A program made the translations under genes and the position numbers. Under the pieces are notes generated by a model that saw nothing but the letters and a program-made list of their open reading frames with translations, ran no database searches and was not told where the DNA came from. 64,000 bases of DNA from Ciona savignyi (lineage: Eukaryota; Chordata; Ascidiacea; Phlebobranchia; Cionidae): the NCBI GenBank assembly GCA_000149265.1, contig CH003265.1, forward strand, positions 191,651 to 255,650, given 5' to 3'. Of this stretch, positions 58,201-64,000 are shown in pieces. The first letter of the stretch is position 1, and the number at the start of each line of letters is the position of its first letter.

Positions 58201-61200
58201 TTCTTTGGTTGAACCGATGGTAAGTATCGTTGTTTTTACCCCTTAATCTGCAATTCATTGTGGCATTCTTTAGCTTAACCAAAGTAAAGTAAATTGTTGA
58301 AATCTATTCATTTTTGTGGCTGTTTTGTTTATGACAATTCAGTCAAATACCCGAGGGAGCACCAAAAACTTGATATTAAGATTAGAACAGCATGCACGTA
58401 ATTTTTTGGGTTTGTGAAAACAAATATGTGAAATAAACCGTACCGGTGTGCTTAATTTATTGATTTTCATGGGTTTAAATGATAAAAACTCGATTTTTAG
58501 TAATTATGGATGAATATGCATGGTTAAATATTCTAACTGTGCTACTTTTAACCATAAAGCCTGTAATTTTATACTGATTGGTGTACAGACTTTAAATGTC
58601 ATTTTGTCTTTAGGTAAATCGTACCAGTTCGTTTTCGGCTGAACAGAAACGAAGATTCAACATTAAGCTTGGATTCACCAGACTCCAAGGCTTCATACCA
58701 GGCCTCACAATTCAATCCAATTCAAAGGTTGGAGAAGTTGTAGCTTCTTTTAATGCACCATCAATTGTTTGATGTGCAACGCGTAGTATAACATGCACTG
58801 GTCATAAACTGAAGATTATTGACTCCGTGCCCTTGTAGTTAGATTTGTGTCGAACTGTTCTTGTTCAAGGGAATCAACACACTGTAATAACTTTAGTCAT
58901 TGGGCATCCTGTCGTAGATGTATTATGACCATTTGTCCAGTTTCTGATAGAACAAGTTAGATGAATAACCTACTGATTGATGATAATATTTTATTAGCTG
59001 CAAATGTTTTGTTACATTGTTTTGTACTTTTTTTCGCCTTCGCAAACGAATCAATGTAATGTTCTTCCTCCTCAATTTTTAACCCAACTTAATTTCCCAG
59101 GTCAGTAAAGCAACCATCATGAACAAGGCAGCGCAGTATATTAAGACCATGCAGACCGAGAGAGCAAAGATGGGGGAGGAAATAATTGTTTTAAAGAGAG
59201 AAGTTGATGCATTAAAGGGTGCCATCAGGTTTGATTAAAACTAGCTTGAATGTCAAAATGGGGAATCCTGCCATCTGGCGTATACTTATTTTGGTCAGGG
59301 CAAATAGCTCAACCTTGTAAAACCATCCATGGTGTATTGACGGCTGAAAGGTTGTAGGGTCGAAACTATCTGCAGGGCGGTTGTGTGCTTGAACAAGGCA
59401 GTTATCGGACATGCCTGATACCATTTGAATAATGGGTTGTACAAAATTCTTCGTTCTGCATGACACATGTTTTAAAATACCAGTATGGTGACAATGATAT
59501 ACATTATGATTAAGCTATTCATATAATAAGTTCTACTCAATTGTTCAAACAACTAGCATATTGCGAGCCTTGTAGCCTTTGTTCCCCACAAGCTTCTTGT
59601 GTATTTCAGCGAGTGTCAACAAAAACTTCCCGCCACTGGCGTCCCTACCGCTCGACCTTCACTAGATGCAGCAAAGAGCAAGTTCGATAGCTGGGTCCGG
59701 GAGCGCTCAAAACGCGATTGGAAATTCTATATTTTCGGGATGGTGGTCAATCCGTGGTTCGATTCCTATCAACAAGTTGTGTCTGTGGCAGGCTTGGACG
59801 AGCTGTGTAGGACAGTGTTGGAGTGGATTGACCAGAAGTGCTCGTTACCTGCCTTAAGGCCAAGTATGTACAGGACGTTTAAACACAATAGATGAACTTG
59901 CCTTAAAATGATAGTTATCAACCATACAATACGCAGCATCAGGACAAATTAATAAAAGGGTGAAGGGAAAGTGGTGAAACTATACGCTGAACGGTTAAAC
60001 CAGGCATGGGTAACATATGGCCAGTGGGCCGGGTCTGGCTCGTAAAGGATTTTAACTGGCCAACAGACTGTATCTAACCATACCCTGTAATTAAGATATT
60101 AAATACTATTCATGTAATAATCTGGCCCACCAAGAACTTTATTTCCCACATCTGGCCCGCTGACTAGGGAAGTTGCCCACCCCTGGTTTAAACTATTATT
60201 GGTATCGTCTGTGCTTCGGGAGAGTAAGTCTTTGGAATGGAGATTAGAATTTGGACGAAGCATTAAAATTAGTTTCCAATTCCATACTTTATGTTGTTTT
60301 CTTTTCTTCCCTTTTCCCCTCATACAATCGTTGTTATCTACATTAACACTGTCGTTATCTCACACAATTTTTTGTTTTTTTTTTATAATTTTTAAATTAT
60401 CCTATTGTAACGAAGCCCGCATTTCCGTATCCACTTTTTTCCTTTTAATAATAGTTCAAAATTATCATATTTCATGAATAAACTTCCACATCAGGTGTGG
60501 TTCAATCCCTTCAAGTACTAGGCACCACAACTTCCATCCTACAAAACCCAGCCAACCTGCGTCAACAAATCGAAGAGAAGGTCAACTATGATAACAATGC
60601 GGGAAACTCGAGGTAGGTTTGCCCTTTTCTATCCTATCATTTTAGAAAAAAGTGTTCGTGTACCTTTTTTCTTAATTTAATACAAAAAATAGGTGATTTA
60701 TGTACCGTTTTTGCAATTTAATAAAAAAATGATCTTAAAATTAATTTTTACTAATTCTTCAAAATGTTATATAGAAATGACACTTTTCTAAACCATTTTA
60801 TCATTTGCAGAAATGGGACGTGATATTGACCTCATCTTGTCTTCGAAACTATTCGTAATTTGCGCTTAGATAGTTCAGGATCGATTTTAACTCCTCCTCT
60901 CACTCTCGTTCTGGGCTGCGTTTTATCGTTTGACGGTGTTTAAAAAAACGAGTTCCTTTCTCCGAACTTCTCGTTAGTTGCCAAGTTTGCTCCTTTCGTT
61001 TTCCCGGTGATTTTTTTGCTAGTTTTATCAAGCTTAGTCCGCCATGGCGTTTGGTACAAGGAAATCTGTTGCTTTTAGATAGAATTTGTGGATCCATTTT
61101 CTTCATTTTACCATCCCCAAAGCTTCACGCAAAACTTGAATCAAATTTTGGGATTGCTTTCAGTTAAAAAGGTATTTTCCAACATAAAATAGACAAAAAC

Positions 61201-61364
61201 ACCCAGAATTTTAAATCTCGAAATTTGTAACTCTTTTTATTCAACTCCCCTGTGTTCGAAATTTTTGTAGAAAACAGACCGGTAAAGTCTCAGGCCAAGT
61301 TCTAACCGCTGTCACGGGTCCTCCCAGCCCATCAACCCTTCCACGTAGCAACCGAGTGCCTTAA
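47038..61364 (+). CDS. Mondo: Mondo-family bHLH-leucine-zipper transcription factor (MondoA/ChREBP-like), 5' end missing
   Basis: Mondo proteins pair with Mlx, sense glucose-6-phosphate and activate metabolic genes after moving from cytoplasm to nucleus. Exons: 47038-47217 (5' end in gap), 47421-47515, 48517-48623, 48862-48953, 51324-51413, 51598-51627, 52009-52240, possibly 53538-53564, 53856-53953, 54859-55002, 55912-56059, 56760-56912, 57264-57334, 57922-58123, 58191-58219, 58614-58727, 59101-59228, 59610-59863, 60495-60612, then 60811-60823 or 61271-61364. All phases agree, giving 774 or 801 residues after the gap. N-terminal Mondo conserved regions, a Gln/Asn/Thr-rich middle, bHLHZ and the C-terminal dimerisation and cytoplasmic-localisation domain all match vertebrate MLXIP/MLXIPL. 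The middle linker is where exon calls are least secure. Confidence 0.93.
48954..51323. other. Mondo intron of 2.4 kb
   Basis: Bounded by GTAACA and CAATCCAG. Very AT-rich; no repeat element or additional exon recognised. Confidence 0.6.
53538..53564 (+). CDS. Mondo: Possible 27-nt microexon of Mondo
   Basis: A stretch of nine codons lies between TATTTTCAG and GTAAGT. Its length is divisible by three, so it can be included or skipped without changing the frame between 52240 and 53856. In the phase required (entry 1) it reads AVNCDTAQF. The splice sites are good, but nothing in the family supports the sequence. Confidence 0.35.
53856..58219 (+). CDS. Mondo: Mondo central linker/transactivation exons
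   Basis: Exons 53856-53953, 54859-55002, 55912-56059, 56760-56912, 57264-57334, 57922-58123 and the 29-nt microexon 58191-58219 encode about 280 residues rich in Gln, Asn, Thr, Ser and Pro without a recognised domain. In vertebrate MondoA/ChREBP the corresponding region is a Pro-rich transactivation segment poorly conserved in sequence. Every exon has canonical ends and phases close exactly, which is the main support. Additional unrecognised exons in the larger introns cannot be excluded. Confidence 0.78.
58614..59863 (+). CDS. Mondo: Mondo bHLHZ and C-terminal dimerisation domain exons
   Basis: Exon 58614-58727 encodes the basic region and helix 1 (SAEQKRRFNIKLGFTRLQGF). Exon 59101-59228 encodes helix 2 and the zipper (SKATIMNKAAQYIKTMQ, then EEIIVLKREVDALKGAI). 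Exon 59610-59863 encodes ECQQKLPATGVP and the dimerisation/cytoplasmic-localisation domain (WKFYIFGMVVNPWFDSY, CSLPALRP). These align with human MLXIP/MLXIPL almost without gaps. The His that opens the E-box-contacting H-x-x-x-E-x-x-R pattern in human MondoA is Ser here, while Glu and the two Arg remain. Confidence 0.95.
59295..59465 (+). mobile_element. Degraded SINE copy in Mondo intron
   Basis: Forward orientation: head remnant with GGTTGTAGGGTCGAAAC as B-box, GGTTGTGTGCTTGAACAAGG, TATCGGACATGCCTGATACC. It is truncated before the body and tail, between the zipper exon and the dimerisation-domain exon. Confidence 0.6.
60001..60185. mobile_element. Short hAT-type MITE in Mondo intron
   Basis: Ends CAGGCATGGGTAAC and GTTGCCCACCCCTG are imperfect inverted repeats, flanked by GGTTAAAC (59993-60000) and GTTTAAAC (60186-60193), an 8-base target duplication with one mismatch. 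Internal TGGCC and CTGGCCCxC motifs repeat in both arms. Confidence 0.75.
60495..61364 (+). CDS. Mondo: Mondo C-terminal exon and two alternative terminal exons
   Basis: Exon 60495-60612 encodes the conserved end LQVLGTTTSILQNPANLRQQ and exits in phase 2. Two downstream acceptors suit that phase. TCATTTGCAG at 60810 gives a four-residue ending (RNGT, stop TGA 60821-60823). TTTTTGTAG at 61270 gives 31 residues, R then KQTGKVSGQVLTAVTG and a Ser/Pro-rich end, stop TAA 61362-61364. Both are plausible; the second is longer and has protein-like composition. Human MondoA continues past this point with a basic tail. Confidence 0.7.
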
Positions 61365-61547
61365 AAGTACTTCTCCGCCAGTTCCATTTTCTGTATCTTC
61401 CCCTTTTTCGTTAGAATCTATCGTTTAAAATTGTCCTGAATCTGTGTACATTACTTTTCATACAATTTTATCTAATTCTTCTAATTGTGAGTTAGAAGAT
61501 CGGATTCTACAGCGACTGCCTGCTTCTTATTTTAAGGTTTGATTTAA

Positions 61548-61553
61548 AATAAA
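61548..61553 (+). terminator. Probable poly(A) signal of the Mondo gene
   Basis: AATAAA lies about 184 nt after the distal stop codon. It could serve transcripts using either terminal exon. Confidence 0.5.
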
Positions 61554-62305
61554 AATCAATTGACCAGCCTTCAGTGCTTTTTAATTTTTTAAAAGATGCG
61601 ATCACCACAGTCCTATCAGCAGAGTGACTACCTGTTGTCAGTCAATTATGGTTGGCCATTGATGTCATAATTCAGTAAAATCTTTCACTTGGCCAAGAGT
61701 GTCATAAATCGACTCTACAGTCTATACGCTACCTTATTTACCGCCCGGTGGCGTAAAGGGATGAATTGTGCAACTCCTGGCCATGTGAAAGGTTACCAGG
61801 ACGTTGCTAAGTTAGTGCGTGCACCAAATTAGCCGCGCGCTGATTTTACTAATTTGGGACGTCGATGGCCAACCAAAGTCGATAAGGTTGGTATCGGCTC
61901 AATTTCCACCCAGTACACATGGCCGCCCGGCAATGTTTTGTGAAAAAAAACTCTTAACGATCGTTTTTCTAGATTTAAAAGGGTGGATTTCCATTGATGG
62001 CGTTTAAAAAGTAAAAGTAATCTATTTGTGCTGACGGGGTAGTGTCTCCGTTATGTATTTAAGTAAGTCGCTGAGCAATAACGGTGGTGATTCGCCAATG
62101 TTGGTATGGTTGGAAGCAACATGCGCTTTGGTTCGCCCCATCTTAGTTTATGTAGTTTTGTAAGATTTAAGCAGAGCTTCGGCATATAAAGCTGTGGAAT
62201 GTGCTAAGAAAAAATTAAATTGACAGAGATCTGTACCAGTTCCAAAGTTTTAAGCAAAAGTTAGAAGAGGTTTTGCGTTAGTTGGCAAATCCCAACTTCA
62301 ATATT
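61554..62305. other. Intergenic spacer after Mondo
   Basis: Nothing coding recognised. CCGCCCGGTGGCGTAAAGGG near 61741 followed by GTGAAAGGTTACCAGG recalls a tRNA-like SINE head, but is too diverged to call. Confidence 0.4.
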
Positions 62306-62596
62306 CCGGCCCGGTGGTCTAGCGGTTAAGTGCGTCGCCTTTCAATCGAAAGGTTGCAGGTGCGAAACTGGTCGCTAGCTAGTCGGTTGTGTCTTTGGGC
62401 AAGGCACTTTACGGACATTGCCTGAACCCAGCGGATTAATGGGTTCTACCAAATTGAAGGAACATGTCTATCATATACAACACACTGCAATAGCTCCGTT
62501 AACCCGACGATGGGCGCGAGGTGATCTGACGATTGCCCGTGTGATAACCCCCTAGGTTTTCCCATTCACAGGGATAAAGATGAATACCCTACCCTA
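62306..62596 (+). mobile_element. Near-complete tRNA-derived SINE, reference copy for the family
   Basis: Layout: tRNA-like head with A-box GTGGTCTAGCGG and B-box GGTTGCAGGTGCGAAAC (62352-62368); body with GTCGCTAGCTAGTCGGTTGT, GGCAAGGCACTTTACGGACA, CACACTGCAATAGCTCCG and CGATGGGCGCGAGGTGATCT; tail with CCCATTCACAGGGATAAAG ending in CCTA repeats. No LINE-derived 3' end is obvious. It resembles composite SINEs reported in Ciona, but the name cannot be verified here. Confidence 0.85.
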
Positions 62597-63453
62597 ATAT
62601 TAGGTTGAAAAAATATCTTTTTCCTGTGATTGAATTTTAAATGCAGCCCTTTTGTGAGGTCAGTTTGCATTAGAAAGAATGGGAGAATAGTTGGTTGAAC
62701 TACTACCATACAAAATGGTCGTAGTGACATTGTGTAGTTACCCTTACCCTGGTTGAAATGGTGTATTTAAAAAGCCTTCTTGTGTAAGGTCATTTGTAAT
62801 TTGCGTTTTGTGCAGTTACATCCTAATATAACATGTTAAGCTATTGTGTTAAAACGCACGTTTTTGTGAAAAAATCGCAGTTTGTATCTAATTAAACCTG
62901 AATAAAACAGAATTTATGTACATTTTGACCACAATAAACGTGATCTCATTTTTTTTTAAGGCTGCTTCCTTTCTCTGGGTGCTCTTTTTGTGTGCCTATT
63001 TTATGCTCAGGTTAATGTAATCCACCATTGTAATTATACCTCAAAGCAATTTTTGGTCATTTTTCCAAACCATTAGCATAAGATAATGACCGATTTTAGT
63101 CTTAACAAATGGAAATGACTAGAACCAGCACAATTGCAAAGGCCTTGGAAATGAGAGTATTTTGTGCTATTTTTATGCAGTTTTTCTTCCAAATTATTTG
63201 AATCCGAGAAAAACTAAAAGGGGAAATGGGAAACTGCACACTAAACCAGGCCCGGTGCTAGGAACCGCGGGGCCCAATTAGAAATGTGATAGCGGGGCCC
63301 CTACTCTTCATAGCAAAATTTATGGGTGTTTATATTTCATAAAATACATACCAGTACATACAAACTACAAAAATAGACATTTAATACTTGCTATAAAACA
63401 AATTAAAGGTGGATGCTTATTTACGATATATTGTTTTACTTCCAATATATATA

Positions 63454-63910
63454 CAGTGGAACCCCGCTTACCTGACCACCTATGGGACCGTCATCAAGCG
63501 GTCGCGTTAGCGAGGTGGTCGTGTTAGCGAATTGTGCTTTAGAGCAAGTTGTCGTTATATGCAGCCAAAAAGTCTGTCTTTTTACTAAATTTTTACCAAA
63601 TGCCATTATTTTTTGCAAAATGATTTTAAACAACTGTTAGTTCTGAAATTTATCTTATAAAATTCAGTCCTGTTTGCCACAATTTTCTTTGTGTGTGTGT
63701 ACACGCTTATGTAATCTTATTGTTTTGATCACAAAAGAAATTTAAACTTATTATTTTGGTGACAAAGGCAGCGGAGTTAAATTTGAAGTTTTGGACCAAA
63801 CAATGGCGGTCCTGGTCTGGAAACCGGGGTGATCGCGTTATTGAAACAGTATGCAATGCATTACCATAGTAAATTATTTCTGGGACCGCACTGAAGTGGT
63901 CCTGGTAGAT
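63454..63910. mobile_element. Second pogo/Tigger-like element, one end degraded
   Basis: Starts CAGTGGAACCCCGCTTA after TATATA. Much of its interior is the reverse complement of the element at 31937 (shared text includes CAAAATAATAAG-type segments, AACCGGGGTGxTCGCGTTA and GCATTACCATAGTAAATTAT). The distal inverted repeat is lost beyond about 63910. No transposase remains. Confidence 0.75.
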
Positions 63911-64000
63911 GGAGTATGGTGTAACTAAAGTTATGTAGGTAAGTCCGTTTCTTGATGAATTTGTCACTGTCAAACAAGTATTTAAAATATGGTGTATACA

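Noticed and set aside
62306..62375. tRNA gene
   Set aside because: The sequence has A- and B-box-like text but no proper anticodon stem or acceptor pairing, and continues into the SINE body found in many other copies.
63247..63302. GGCCCGGTGCTAGG / GCGGGGCCC text as transposon ends
   Set aside because: Only one plausible end is visible and no target duplication can be defined.

Overview
The window is animal nuclear DNA. It is AT-rich, has multi-exon genes with GT-AG introns mostly of 0.3-3 kb, and carries many copies of one tRNA-derived SINE plus short inverted-repeat DNA transposons. Gene content and repeats fit a tunicate such as Ciona; this is an inference from family knowledge, since no search was run. 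All three recognised genes lie on the + strand. Their exons were joined by hand using splice sites, reading phase and family alignment, and all three models close in frame.

1-12.7 kb: the 3' part of a CCDC88-family gene (Girdin/Daple), 18 exons and about 1,078 residues. It has a long coiled coil, a Girdin-like post-coil segment, two candidate G-alpha-binding-and-activating (GBA) motifs and a C-terminus ending YGCV, a Daple-type PDZ-binding end.

12.7-38 kb: an intergenic stretch with SINEs, then a 13-exon inward-rectifier K+ channel of the Kir3/GIRK type (687 residues in this model). It has a long N-terminal extension, an intact TIGYG filter and a GIRK-like cytoplasmic domain. If the GBA-bearing CCDC88 protein and a GIRK channel both act in G-beta-gamma signalling here, their adjacency is curious, but nothing in the sequence shows a functional link.

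38-46.8 kb: intergenic DNA dense in SINE copies and non-autonomous DNA transposons, with one orphan exon-like ORF at 43.1 kb. An assembly gap of Ns occupies 46,834-47,037.

47-61.4 kb: a Mondo (MondoA/ChREBP, MLXIP/MLXIPL) glucose-sensing bHLH-leucine-zipper gene. Its 5' end is lost in or beyond the gap. The Mondo conserved regions, bHLHZ and dimerisation/cytoplasmic-retention domain are all present, and two alternative terminal exons are possible.

61.4-64 kb: intergenic, with one near-complete SINE and one pogo/Tigger-like element related to a copy inside a Kir intron. I found no bacterial-type features, no functional tRNA or rRNA gene, no CRISPR and no intact autonomous transposon.
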